Source of the DNA: Pseudomonas tructae
GTDB taxonomy: Bacteria > Pseudomonadota > Gammaproteobacteria > Pseudomonadales > Pseudomonadaceae
Direction of reading: 5' to 3'
Assembly: GCF_004214895.1 (NCBI RefSeq)
Contig: NZ_CP035952.1
Location: 2,428,501-2,492,500, forward strand
DNA: 64,000 nt
Shown: positions 15,149 to 23,218 of the stretch, piece by piece
How the letters are laid out: every line of letters starts with the position of its first letter
How positions within the stretch are numbered: position 1 is the first letter of the stretch
Translations under genes and position numbers: made by a program
Notes under the pieces: generated by a model
Database searches by the model: none
What the model was told of the DNA's origin: nothing
What the model saw: the letters and a program-made list of their open reading frames with translations, nothing else

Positions 15149-16674
15149 GCAGCGCCAAGCGTCCCATCGAGCCATTGAGCGGTGGCACGCTGGTCCTCGG
15201 CGCGCTGGCGATCGGCATGGCCAACTTTATGATGGTGCTCGACACCACCATCGCCAACGTTGCGGTGCCGACCATTTCCGGCAACCTCGGCGTGGCCCCT
15301 GACCAGGGCACCTGGGTGCTGACCTCGTTCAGCATCTCCCTGGCCATCGGCCTGCCGCTCACCGGCTGGCTGGCTCAGCGCTTTGGCCAGGTCAAGCTGT
15401 TCCTCAGTGCCGTGGTGTTGTTCGTGCTGGCCTCGGTGTGCTGCGGCCTGGCGCCGAACCTGACCTCGCTGCTGGTATTCCGGGTGTTCCAGGGCGCCGT
15501 TTGCGGCCCCCTGGCGCCGCTTTCACAGGCGCTGCTGGTGGCGATCTTTCCGCCCGCGCGGCGCACCACGGCACTGGTGGTGTGGTCGATGACCACCTTC
15601 CTGGGGCCGGTGTGCGGTCCTATTCTCGGTGGCTACCTGACCGACAACATCAGTTGGCCGTGGATCTTCTATATCAACGTGCCGGTGGGCATCTTCATTC
15701 TGCTGACCCTCGGTCAGGTGTTGAACGGGCGTGACAACCCAACACGCAAATTGCCGGTGGACGTGGTCGGCCTGCTGCTGTTGATGGTTGCCGTCGGTTC
15801 GCTGCAGATCCTGCTCGACAAGGGCCAGGACCTGGACTGGTTCTCTGCCGCACCGATTCGCATCCTGGCGGTGATTACCGTGCTGGGGTTCGCCTCGCTG
15901 ATTACCTGGGAGCTGACCGCGCAGCATCCGATTCTCGACCTGCGCCTGTTCAAGGAACGCAACTACGCCATCGGAACCCTGAGCGTGAGCCTGGGCTTTG
16001 CCCTGTACTTTGCCTCGCTGGTGCTGGTACCGCTGTGGTTGCAAACCGAAATGGGCTACACCGCGACCTGGGCCGGTATCGCCACCGCCCCCCTGGGAAT
16101 CGCCGGGGTGGTGCTGGCGCCCTTCATCGGCAGGCTGATGCAGCATACCGACGCGCGGGTACTGGCGAGCATGGCGTTCATTTGCTGGATCGGCGCATCG
16201 CTGTGGCGCATGTACTTCGAGACCAACCTGGACATTCAGTTCATCGGTTGGAACTCGGTATTGATGGGCGCCGGCACGGCATTCCTGTTTACCCCGCTGG
16301 TGGCGATTTCGCTGTCGCGCCTGCCACCGGAGAAGATTCCGGCGGCCCTCGGCCTGCAGAACGCCTTGCGCATGACCGGTGCCAGCTTTGCGGTGTCGCT
16401 CGGCCCGGCTTTCTGGGATCACCGCGCACGTCAGCACCAGGTTGACTTGGCCGAACGCATGACCCCGTTCGACCACTGGAGCGCCCAGGCTCAGGACAAC
16501 CTCAACAATCTCGGGCTGTCGGCCCAGGGCGCGCTGGAGTCGTTGGCACGAACCATCGACCGCCAGGCCCACATGCTGGCGCTGAACGATTTCTCCCTCG
16601 CCAGCGCGTGGCTGTTCTGCGCTGTCCTGGCCATTGTCTGGCTGGCCCGTTCACCTAAGGCGAAAGCCAAGTAA
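15145..16674 (+). CDS. DHA2 (EmrB/QacA) family MFS drug transporter, 14 TM
   Basis: A 509-residue proton-driven exporter with the DHA2 signature M-V-L-D-T-T-I-A-N-V-A in TM1, W-L-A-Q-R-F-G motif A, and motif C G-P-V-C-G-P-I-L-G-G in TM5. With the adaptor and outer-membrane factor it forms an EmrAB-TolC-like pump spanning both membranes. The three genes overlap, and the reductase gene follows 13 bases later, so all four are one operon. The LysR gene transcribed away from it suggests induction by the exported aromatic compound. Confidence 0.92.
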   Translation: MSSAKRPIEPLSGGTLVLGALAIGMANFMMVLDTTIANVAVPTISGNLGVAPDQGTWVLTSFSISLAIGLPLTGWLAQRFGQVKLFLSAVVLFVLASVCCGLAPNLTSLLVFRVFQGAVCGPLAPLSQALLVAIFPPARRTTALVVWSMTTFLGPVCGPILGGYLTDNISWPWIFYINVPVGIFILLTLGQVLNGRDNPTRKLPVDVVGLLLLMVAVGSLQILLDKGQDLDWFSAAPIRILAVITVLGFASLITWELTAQHPILDLRLFKERNYAIGTLSVSLGFALYFASLVLVPLWLQTEMGYTATWAGIATAPLGIAGVVLAPFIGRLMQHTDARVLASMAFICWIGASLWRMYFETNLDIQFIGWNSVLMGAGTAFLFTPLVAISLSRLPPEKIPAALGLQNALRMTGASFAVSLGPAFWDHRARQHQVDLAERMTPFDHWSAQAQDNLNNLGLSAQGALESLARTIDRQAHMLALNDFSLASAWLFCAVLAIVWLARSPKAKAK

Positions 16675-16687
16675 ATCTGGAGTATTC

Positions 16688-17407
16688 ATGTTCGAGTTTC
16701 GCAAGAAGTTGAAGTACAACCTCGATGTGATCGATATCCGTGATGTCACGCCGCTGGTGCGGCGTGTCACCTTCAAGGGCGATCTGTTCGCCACGGCGTT
16801 ATCGTGCCAGCCGTCCCAATGGCTGAAGCTGTTCCTGCCTGCCGGTGGCAGCCAGGTCAGCCGCGCCTACACCATTCGCCGGCACTACCCGCAGTCGGGT
16901 AATGTCGATATCGATTTCGTGCGCCATGACCATGGCCCGGCCGGACGCTGGGTCGAGCAGGCGCAGTTCGGCGATCAGATCGGTTGCTCGGCATTGCGTG
17001 GCGGGTTTGCCCCCCAGGAAGATGCCGAATGGATGTTGCTGGCGGCAGACGAGACCGGCACTCCGGCGGTGATGAGCATCCTTGAGAGCCTGTCGCCGGG
17101 AGACCGCGCCCTGGTGGTACTGGAGGCTCAAACCATGACCGAACTGCAAGCGCTGGACTCGCTGGCCGTAGTCAATTGTGAGTGGTTCTTCCGCGATGAA
17201 CATGCAGCCGGTAGCAATCTGTTGCTCAAGGGCATCGACAGTCTGCAATTGCCGTCGGGGGTTGGGCAGTTCTGGATCGCCGGTGAAGCCCAGAGTGTCA
17301 ATGAGGTGCGTGACTACCTCACCGAGGCGTGTTCGATTCCACGTCGATTGGTCCGCAGCAAGGGCTACTGGATGCGCGGCGTCGCCGACCATCGCGACCG
17401 CGATTGA
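16688..17407 (+). CDS. Siderophore-interacting protein (SIP/ViuB-type) flavin reductase
   Basis: A 239-residue member of the NAD(P)H-dependent ferric-siderophore reductase family. R-A-Y-T-I-R-R (61-67) is the FAD-binding R-x-Y-S/T motif, H-G-P-A-G-R-W (82-88) the second flavin contact, L-L-A-A-D-E-T-G-T-P-A (115-125) the NADP-binding start, and S-K-G-Y-W-x-x-G closes the fold. Such proteins release iron from imported chelates in the cytosol. Its location 13 bases after an export pump is unusual and suggests that the transported molecule binds iron, or that this protein supplies reduced flavin to the HpaB-like monooxygenase. The start follows CTGGAG. Confidence 0.88.
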   Translation: MFEFRKKLKYNLDVIDIRDVTPLVRRVTFKGDLFATALSCQPSQWLKLFLPAGGSQVSRAYTIRRHYPQSGNVDIDFVRHDHGPAGRWVEQAQFGDQIGCSALRGGFAPQEDAEWMLLAADETGTPAVMSILESLSPGDRALVVLEAQTMTELQALDSLAVVNCEWFFRDEHAAGSNLLLKGIDSLQLPSGVGQFWIAGEAQSVNEVRDYLTEACSIPRRLVRSKGYWMRGVADHRDRD

Positions 17408-17418
17408 GCGAACGTTCG

Positions 17419-17443
17419 CCTTGCGCTGCCCGTCAGCGCAAGG
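17419..17443. terminator. Bidirectional terminator between convergent operons
   Basis: CCTTGCGCTG / CAGCGCAAGG (17419-17428, 17434-17443) with a 5-base loop lies between the stop codons of the SIP-type reductase (+) and the PaaE-like reductase (-). A 12-base perfect palindrome GCGAACGTTCGC (17408-17419) adjoins it. No strong T run is present. Confidence 0.6.
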
Positions 17444-17453
17444 CCCGCGCGGT

Positions 17454-18224
17454 TCAGGAGGGCAGGGCATCGCGCAGAGGCTGCGGCTCGGCAAGACGTT
17501 CGAAATGCAGGCGCTCGGCTGCCAGGCCGTAATCCTTCAGCGCCCCAGCCACCGTCTCGACCATGGCCTGTGGGCCACAAACGAACGCCGCGTCCAGCAG
17601 GCTGACGTCTACCCATTCACGGAACAGGCAATCACAGGTGGCAATGTCCAGGCGTCCGGACGGTAGCCCGTTGTTGTTGGCTTCACGGCTGAACAGCAGG
17701 ATCAATTGCAGACGTTGCGCATACACCTCCTTCAGTGCCTCCAGTCGTTCGCCAAACAGCATGCTGGCGCGGTCGCGGCTGCCGTAGACCAGGGTGAAGC
17801 GACTGCGCTCATCGCTGTCCAGGGTTGTCTTGATGATCGGCAGCAGCGCCGTTATGCCGCTGCCTGAGGCCATGCCCAGGCAGTGATGGACCTGGGCTTG
17901 CGGTTCAGGGCGGTACGAGGAGCCAGCCGGTGGCATCACCCGCAATGCGTCGCCCACCGCCAGTTGGGTGTTGGCGTAGCTCGAGAAGCGTCCCTGTTGC
18001 ACGTGCTTGATAGCTACGCGTAGTTCACCGTCGGTGGGGGCGCTGAAAATCGAATAGGAGCGCCGTACCGCTTCACCTTGCAACTGCGCCTCCAGTTGCA
18101 GGTACTGGCCCTGCTCGAAGCGATAGGTCGAGGCCAGGTGCGCGGGTACCTCGAAGGCGATAGAGACGGTGTCGGCGCTCTCGCGGCGGATATCGGAGAC
18201 TTTCAATAGGTGCATGGTAATCAT
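17454..18224 (-). CDS. PaaE-like ferredoxin-NAD(P)+ reductase lacking the 2Fe-2S domain
   Basis: A 256-residue oxidoreductase with the FNR-type layout: R-R-S-Y-S-I-F-S (54-61, flavin binding), M-A-S-G-S-G-I-T-A-L-L-P-I (118-130, NAD(P)H pyrophosphate loop), L-V-Y-G-S-R-D and the C-terminal V-C-G-P-Q-A-M (215-221). The sequence resembles the front two thirds of phenylacetyl-CoA epoxidase reductase PaaE, but the usual C-terminal plant-type ferredoxin domain with its four cysteines is missing, so electrons must go to a flavin or an external protein. It lies 14 bases after the PaaK-like gene in one operon. Confidence 0.82.
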   Translation of the reverse strand: MITMHLLKVSDIRRESADTVSIAFEVPAHLASTYRFEQGQYLQLEAQLQGEAVRRSYSIFSAPTDGELRVAIKHVQQGRFSSYANTQLAVGDALRVMPPAGSSYRPEPQAQVHHCLGMASGSGITALLPIIKTTLDSDERSRFTLVYGSRDRASMLFGERLEALKEVYAQRLQLILLFSREANNNGLPSGRLDIATCDCLFREWVDVSLLDAAFVCGPQAMVETVAGALKDYGLAAERLHFERLAEPQPLRDALPS

Positions 18225-18238
18225 TGACCGGCTCTTGT

Positions 18239-19300
18239 TCAGGCGCTCTGGCGCAAGGTAGTGGCGCTGTTACCGGTGAGGCGTTCAAGGCGGCGCATGC
18301 TGCGGGCGGTGCCAGGCAACAGGCGGCCGATATCGCCGGTGCGGTAACGGATCATCGGCAGGGCCTCGCGGCTCAAGCTGGTCAGCACCACTTCGCCGAA
18401 GCTGCCGTCGGGCAGTGGTGTGCCGCTGTCCGGGTCGATGATCTCCGGGTAGAAGTGGTCTTCCCAGAGGGTCACGCCGTCGCGGGTTTCCAGGCATTCC
18501 ATGCCGATACCCGGGTCCATCAGGGCCGGTACGCCGTACAGAGTCAGGGTCTGGATGCCCAGGCGCTGTTCCAGTTCCTGGCGCAGGCTGCTGCTGCACG
18601 GTTGCGGGCCGATCAGCGCCATGCGCAAGGGCAGTGCCGACGCCGCGATGTTCTGGCGCTCCAGTTCATTGGCCAGGGCCAACAAGTGGGACGGTGTGGC
18701 GATGAGCATCTGCGGCTGGAAGTCACAGAGCAGGCGTACCTGCTGGCTGGCCTGGCGCGCCGCCAGGGGGATCAGCGCACAGTTCAGGCGTTCGGCGCCC
18801 AGCTGGATACCGTTGCTGGCACTCAAGGCGTCCTGCCCGCCGAGCACGTACAGGCGGTCGCCGGCCTGGGCCCCGGCGGCGCGCAGCGAGCGCGCGACCA
18901 GCGTCGCCCAGACCTCCTGGTCGTTGCGCGTGTAGCCAGTGACCGGCGAGCGGGTGCTGCCGTCGTTGCAGGCCTGCAGGCGCACGACCTGGTGCGCAGG
19001 CACGGCAAACAGTTCGAATGGATAGTGATGTTGCAGCTCGGCATTGCCGATGAAGGGGAAGCGCGCGAGGTCTTCGAGTTGCTGGAGATCCTCGGGGTGC
19101 AGTCCCTGGGCTTCAAACTGATGGCGGTACCAAGGCACGTTGCGCCAGGCATGCTTGAGCGACCAGCGCAAGCGGCGCAGTTGTACATCGCGCAGTTGCT
19201 CGAGGCTGCAGGTTTCCAGGGTATCGCGGTGAGCCAGGGCGCGCAGGCGCTGTTCGTTCAGGCCCAGGGTACTGGCGTCGAGCTGTGTGTTGGCGTTCAT
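18239..19300 (-). CDS. Degenerate, C-terminally truncated phenylacetate-CoA ligase (PaaK)-like protein
   Basis: The 353-residue product aligns by eye with PaaK over most of the AMP-binding domain (W-Y-R-H-Q-F-E near 57; G-A-E-R-L-N-C-A-L-I-P; W-E-D-H-F-Y-P-E-I-I-D-P; M-I-R-Y-R-T-G-D). Three catalytic features are lost. The ATP loop usually S-S-G-T-T-G-K-P-T reads N112-D-G-S-T-R-S-P-V. The motif Y-G-L-S-E is Y-G-V-P-A, removing the magnesium glutamate. The chain stops about 80 residues early, before the lid domain with the catalytic lysine. The frame is otherwise intact, so it may have a new, non-ligase role. I take the ATG at 19300; the frame reaches 19339. Confidence 0.78.
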   Translation of the reverse strand: MNANTQLDASTLGLNEQRLRALAHRDTLETCSLEQLRDVQLRRLRWSLKHAWRNVPWYRHQFEAQGLHPEDLQQLEDLARFPFIGNAELQHHYPFELFAVPAHQVVRLQACNDGSTRSPVTGYTRNDQEVWATLVARSLRAAGAQAGDRLYVLGGQDALSASNGIQLGAERLNCALIPLAARQASQQVRLLCDFQPQMLIATPSHLLALANELERQNIAASALPLRMALIGPQPCSSSLRQELEQRLGIQTLTLYGVPALMDPGIGMECLETRDGVTLWEDHFYPEIIDPDSGTPLPDGSFGEVVLTSLSREALPMIRYRTGDIGRLLPGTARSMRRLERLTGNSATTLRQSA

Positions 19301-19649
19301 CTTCCAAGTCCGTTTGGCGTGCTGAGCGATAGGCAGCATGCTATGACGGGAGGGGGAGGATGGCTACTCGCATTGGCCGGGCCGCCAGGGGCGTGGAGCG
19401 GGTGCGGGGCCGGCCGGTCGGGCTCGCATTGGCAGTTGCCAGGCTGCTCATCTGTTGCCTTGGGATCGCATCGCTGTTGACGTTTGCCTGCTCAGCGCTA
19501 CCACCAGCATCGCCGCCGCTATTGCGGTCGCGTAGATTTTCCAGTCCGCCCACAGGCAAAAAACCGAAATCGCCATGGGCAGCAGAATCATCGGCATAGA
19601 AGCGAAGTGGCGGTATGCTATTGCAGGATCCACGCACAGGGAAGGTCAA
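19301..19649. other. Intergenic region with competing small ORFs
   Basis: A plus-strand frame at 19360-19599 (79 residues, GGGAGGGGGAGG directly before its ATG) and a minus-strand frame at 19448-19633 overlap one another. The minus-strand one encodes two hydrophobic stretches and an aromatic W-A-D-W, and looks more like a real membrane peptide, but has no ribosome site. I cannot choose between them. Confidence 0.3.
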
Positions 19650-20144
19650 ATGTTGCAACGTTCAGTGGTATGCGTACTTCTGGCAATAGCGCTGTCTGGC
19701 TGTCAGCCGAAATGGAAGGAAAAGACAGAAGAGGAGGTCAGGCAGGATCGGGAGTTTGCCGAAGCCTTGTGGGCCAAGGACAGGGCCAGGCATCCCAGTT
19801 ACGAAGAATGGCTCAATGATCAGATCAGCCCCAGCCGTTCAGCCGAACAGAACGTGGTGCGTTTGCTCTCCAGGTCGCTCGACAGGTGCCTGGACCGGTA
19901 CGCCGAACCTTCACCAGTCGGCTGTAGCAAGCGCTCGGTGCCTATCGTCGATAGCTACTACTTCGATCATTACTACACCTCGAGCAAAAAACCACCGGCG
20001 GGATATCTCACGGTCAGTCACGCCTACCTCAAGTGGTCTTCGGCCATGGAGGCGATTGCGCTTTCGGCCTCTTGGGAAGTGGTTTCCGAGCGCGTCCTGC
20101 TGGCACGCGAGGCCATAGAGCGAGCGTCGTTCCCAGGGCTTTGA
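19650..20144 (+). CDS. Hypothetical lipoprotein
   Basis: A 164-residue protein with a lipoprotein signal (L-L-A-I-A-L-S-G-C, lipidated Cys at about residue 17). The mature part starts with a highly charged coiled stretch (K-E-K-T-E-E-E-V-R-Q-D), then two closely spaced cysteines (C-L-D-R-Y..C-S-K-R) and a tyrosine-rich segment D-S-Y-Y-F-D-H-Y-Y. The ATG at 19650 has GGAAGG just upstream; the frame extends further without a better start. A gene with an N-terminal membrane anchor follows 36 bases later. The family is unknown. Confidence 0.7.
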   Translation: MLQRSVVCVLLAIALSGCQPKWKEKTEEEVRQDREFAEALWAKDRARHPSYEEWLNDQISPSRSAEQNVVRLLSRSLDRCLDRYAEPSPVGCSKRSVPIVDSYYFDHYYTSSKKPPAGYLTVSHAYLKWSSAMEAIALSASWEVVSERVLLAREAIERASFPGL

Positions 20145-20180
20145 AGTGGGTTTTGTCAGGTTTCAGGAGCCGGCAGGTAG

Positions 20181-21170
20181 ATGAAGGGAAGTAACACATG
20201 GAAGCTGATGGTCGGCTCGGGCATTGGCCTGGTCGCCTTGATTGGCCTGGCGTTGTTCAAGGCGCACAAGGTGGTGCTGGCCGAACTGCAATTTCAGGGC
20301 GGTGCCCACCTGAGCTATGACTCGACGCTATTGCACGAGGGCTATCAGCAGGCGGTTCAGCAGGTGCTGGCCTCGCAGCAACTCGACCCGCAGCGGCTGC
20401 AGGTCGAGCTGGACCCCCAGCGCAGCGACACGGTGGTGCTGCGCGGGGATGAAAGTGCGTTGAGCCCAATGCAGCAGCAAGGTCTGCGCAGTCAACTCGA
20501 TACTGTCTTGAAGGCGCGTCAGTCGGTGGTTTCAAGCCTGCAACTGGAGCTGGATTACAGCCAGGCCCGACGCTTGAATGCAGCCGGGCGGGAGATGGGC
20601 CCGGCGCCAGCCAGCATCACCGCGTTGGGGCGCCAGATGTTGCCCCTGCAGTTCGATTTTGCGCCAGAGGTGGCGCTCGATACCCTGGTCAGTGACAGCG
20701 AGCGACGCTATGCCTTTGCCGGCAACCGCACGATCAGTGGCGAGGTGATGTGCCAGGTCAATGCGGCGATTATCGCGCGGATGCCCTTCATGATCACCCG
20801 CTTCCAGGTCGATGGCGCGCAACTGGTCGGTGACATGGACATGCTCACCCAGGATCAGGTAGCGCTGCGCCTGCCCGCCAGCCTGTATTTCGATGACCGC
20901 GACTTGCGTGTGCGCCTGGAGGCGGGCGGGCCCAGGGTCAGCCTGAAAAGCCAGGCGTCTTATGGCAAGGTGCGATCGTCGTGGCTGACGTTCGAGTTCG
21001 GCTCGCTGGGCGAGCATCCCTACCAACCGTTTGATGCGGCCGATGCCGGGCGTGCAGGTCTGCGTGAGATGTGTGGCAACGTTGCCTATCAGGCCGGACG
21101 GCCGTTCTCGTTCTTTTACGGGAGCGGGCTCGACCGGTTGGAAGCGGTCCTGATTGAGCCCCAGAGGTGA
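20181..21170 (+). CDS. Membrane-anchored hypothetical protein (329 aa)
   Basis: Residues 8-26 form a single N-terminal transmembrane anchor; the remaining 300 residues should be periplasmic. The first part is glutamine-rich (Q-Q-A-V-Q-Q-V-L-A-S-Q-Q-L-D-P-Q), the second is beta-rich with two cysteines (about 190 and 299). The overall look is of an envelope protein with a large beta domain, but no family is recognised. CAGGAGCCGGCAGGT precedes the ATG. It follows the lipoprotein gene and may share its transcript. Confidence 0.65.
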   Translation: MKGSNTWKLMVGSGIGLVALIGLALFKAHKVVLAELQFQGGAHLSYDSTLLHEGYQQAVQQVLASQQLDPQRLQVELDPQRSDTVVLRGDESALSPMQQQGLRSQLDTVLKARQSVVSSLQLELDYSQARRLNAAGREMGPAPASITALGRQMLPLQFDFAPEVALDTLVSDSERRYAFAGNRTISGEVMCQVNAAIIARMPFMITRFQVDGAQLVGDMDMLTQDQVALRLPASLYFDDRDLRVRLEAGGPRVSLKSQASYGKVRSSWLTFEFGSLGEHPYQPFDAADAGRAGLREMCGNVAYQAGRPFSFFYGSGLDRLEAVLIEPQR

Positions 21171-21236
21171 GTCGTGGCCAGTGTGTAGCGTGATAGCATG
21201 CTCGGCCCGTTTCAACGAAAGGACTCAGCAACCCTC

Positions 21237-21560
21237 ATGTACTTCACCCTGGAATTCTACGACGCCATCACCGGGCAAATCTGGACCCCGATCTTCGCCG
21301 CCGTGCTCACCTGGATCTTCCTCTGGCTACGCAGCCAATCCTATGACACGGCCGGCGGTTGGAGCCTGGGCCTGGTGGTGGTGCTGTGCCTGCTGGCATT
21401 TTTCCCCAATGGTTACCACGCACTGTTCAACACCGGCATCAACTTCATCACCCGCGATCGGGACTTCCTGCCCGTTTACAGCGCACGGTTCAGCGCCGAT
21501 GTACTGCTGACGATGGCTGGTGCCCTGGTCGGTATGCTCGGTAGGCGGCTAGTCGCGTAG
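21237..21560 (+). CDS. Small integral membrane protein
   Basis: A product of about 107 residues with three hydrophobic helices (about 14-30, 42-57 and 84-102) and a conserved-looking F-P-N-G-Y-H-A-L-F-N turn between the second and third. The ATG at 21237 is preferred over one at 21198, which has no ribosome site; AAAGGA lies about 14 bases upstream, so initiation may be weak. It overlaps the convergent zinc-ribbon gene by 12 bases. Function unknown. Confidence 0.6.
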   Translation: MYFTLEFYDAITGQIWTPIFAAVLTWIFLWLRSQSYDTAGGWSLGLVVVLCLLAFFPNGYHALFNTGINFITRDRDFLPVYSARFSADVLLTMAGALVGMLGRRLVA

Positions 21561-21908
21561 CTTCACCAACTGCTTGCACTCGGGGCACTCGATCACCTTG
21601 TGCGTGAAGACCTCATGCACACGCATCACCCGGTGCATCAACAGTCCTTCACCAGGCTTGTACAGGTGGGGCATGCACTTGTTGCACAAAGGGCAGCGGA
21701 CAAACCATGCGCTAGCGAAGAACAGGCAGAGGCTGATGATGGCGAATACTGCATAGGGTTCAAAATAGCGCGTGGCATCCCGGTCAATCAGCACCCAGAT
21801 CATGAAGCCGCCACCGACCCAGAGGTTGAGGGTGAGCTCCACCTGCATGACGATGGCAAGAAAACGGTTTTTCAGTGGTTTCAACAGGATCATCCATTGA
21901 TCAATCAA
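21549..21908 (-). CDS. Membrane protein with a CxxC...CxxC zinc-ribbon
   Basis: A 119-residue protein: two transmembrane helices (about 19-41 and 50-68) followed by a cytosolic tail carrying C-P-L-C-N-K-C (72-78) and C-P-E-C (about 109-112). These pairs can bind one zinc ion. The arrangement suggests a membrane-tethered zinc-ribbon of unknown role. It is followed by a second small minus-strand protein. Confidence 0.65.
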   Translation of the reverse strand: MIDQWMILLKPLKNRFLAIVMQVELTLNLWVGGGFMIWVLIDRDATRYFEPYAVFAIISLCLFFASAWFVRCPLCNKCMPHLYKPGEGLLMHRVMRVHEVFTHKVIECPECKQLVKLRD

Positions 21909-21958
21909 ATGTGCGATAGCGCAAGGGATTATGACCGATCCCTCGCGCTATCGAGCGC

Positions 21959-22285
21959 TCAACCCTGGGCCAACGCCAACAACGCGCGCTCATGGCTCAG
22001 TGGCTGCAGCACTCCCGGCGAATTGCTGATGTGCACGTACAGGTAATGCTGGCCTTTATCATCGAGCAGTATCCGGTGGATCTGGGTCATCTCCGGGTGG
22101 TAGGTGTTGCGGGTGCGATCACGCAGCACCTGGTAGTGCTCGATATGATGGCGGCGCAGCGCCGCCTCGAATTCGCGCTTGGCGGCATCGCGCATCTTGT
22201 CCATGCTGCGAATCGACAGGTAGCCCAGTCCTGCGGTCAAGCTGATGAAGAACAGCGCCTGCAGTAGCGATTTGTAATGCTCCAT
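21959..22285 (-). CDS. Small hypothetical protein with N-terminal membrane anchor
   Basis: A 108-residue protein starting MEHYKSLL with one transmembrane helix (about 8-24), then a charged helical segment (M-R-D-A-A-K-R-E-F-E-A-A-L-R-R-H-H) and a beta-like end (L-D-D-K-G-Q-H-Y-L-Y-V-H-I). CCAGG lies directly before the ATG. It is 19 bases beyond the stop of the GST gene transcribed in the same direction, so the two are probably cotranscribed. Family not recognised. Confidence 0.6.
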   Translation of the reverse strand: MEHYKSLLQALFFISLTAGLGYLSIRSMDKMRDAAKREFEAALRRHHIEHYQVLRDRTRNTYHPEMTQIHRILLDDKGQHYLYVHISNSPGVLQPLSHERALLALAQG

Positions 22286-22304
22286 CCTGGAACAAGGCCT
22301 CCAC

Positions 22305-23144
22305 TCAGTCCAGGTCCTGCGCTTGATGCCGCTCCGCGACTTGCGTGGCTTCATCGCCCCAGGTGCGGTTTACCCGCAGGCCGCGCACGACTGCCGGGCG
22401 TTCGGCAATCGCCTGTGCCCACCGTTGCACATGCGGGTACTCCTGCACACTGAGGAACTCGCCCGCCGAATACAGCCGGCCCAGCGCCAGTTGGCCATAC
22501 CAGGACCACACGGCAATATCGGCAATGCTGTAGCTGTCGCCGGCCAGGTAGGTGCTTTGCGCCAGGCGCCGATCAAGCACGTCCAGCTGACGTTTGGCTT
22601 CCATGGTGAAGCGGTTGATCGGGTACTCGAACTTCTCCGGCGCGTAGGCATAGAAGTGACCGAAGCCGCCGCCCAGGTAAGGCGCCGCACCCATCTGCCA
22701 GAACAGCCAGTTCAAGGTTTCGCTGCGCCCGGCCAGGTCGGTGGGCAGTAACGCGCCGAATTTTTCTGCAAGATAGAGCAGGATCGAGCCCGACTCGAAC
22801 ACCCGGATTGGCGGTTCCACGCTGCGGTCGAGCAGGGCGGGGATCTTCGAGTTGGGGTTGATCTCGACGAAGCCGCTGGAGAACTGATCACCCTCGCCGA
22901 TGCGAATCAGCCAGGCATCATACTCGGCGCCGGCATGCCCCAGGGCCAGCAGCTCTTCGAGCAGGATGGTGACCTTCACGCCATTGGGAGTGGCCAGGGA
23001 ATACAGCTGCAGCGGCTGCTTGCCTACCGGTAGGACCTTGTCGTGGGTCGGGCCGGCCACCGGGCGGTTGATGTTGGCGAACTCGCCGCCAGACGGCGCG
23101 TCATGCTTCCAGACCCGAGGTGGGACATAGGGTGCCTTGCTCAT
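22305..23144 (-). CDS. yghU: YghU-type glutathione S-transferase / disulfide-bond oxidoreductase
   Basis: A 279-residue GST of the Nu class. It has the longer N-terminal arm of YghU (Y-V-P-P-R-V-W-K-H), P-L-Q-L-Y-S-L-A-T-P-N-G-V-K-V (thioredoxin-fold start, with T-P-N replacing catalytic Cys/Ser), N-P-N-S-K-I-P-A-L and F-E-S-G-S-I-L-L-Y-L-A (glutathione site). The C-terminal helical domain carries S-I-A-D-I-A-V-W. The family binds two glutathiones and reduces disulfides in the cytosol. AGGAGG sits at good spacing before the ATG at 23144. Neighbouring genes do not reveal a specific substrate. Confidence 0.88.
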   Translation of the reverse strand: MSKAPYVPPRVWKHDAPSGGEFANINRPVAGPTHDKVLPVGKQPLQLYSLATPNGVKVTILLEELLALGHAGAEYDAWLIRIGEGDQFSSGFVEINPNSKIPALLDRSVEPPIRVFESGSILLYLAEKFGALLPTDLAGRSETLNWLFWQMGAAPYLGGGFGHFYAYAPEKFEYPINRFTMEAKRQLDVLDRRLAQSTYLAGDSYSIADIAVWSWYGQLALGRLYSAGEFLSVQEYPHVQRWAQAIAERPAVVRGLRVNRTWGDEATQVAERHQAQDLD

Positions 23145-23218
23145 CGGTAAACCTCCTGGTGTGCTCAAGGGGCTCATGTTCGGGCCTGGCGCAAACGCTT
23201 GTCAAACCTTGCGACACC

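Noticed and set aside
18224..19480. A 418-codon plus-strand frame over the PaaK-like gene
   Set aside because: Antisense shadow; the minus-strand frame matches PaaK over 300 residues.
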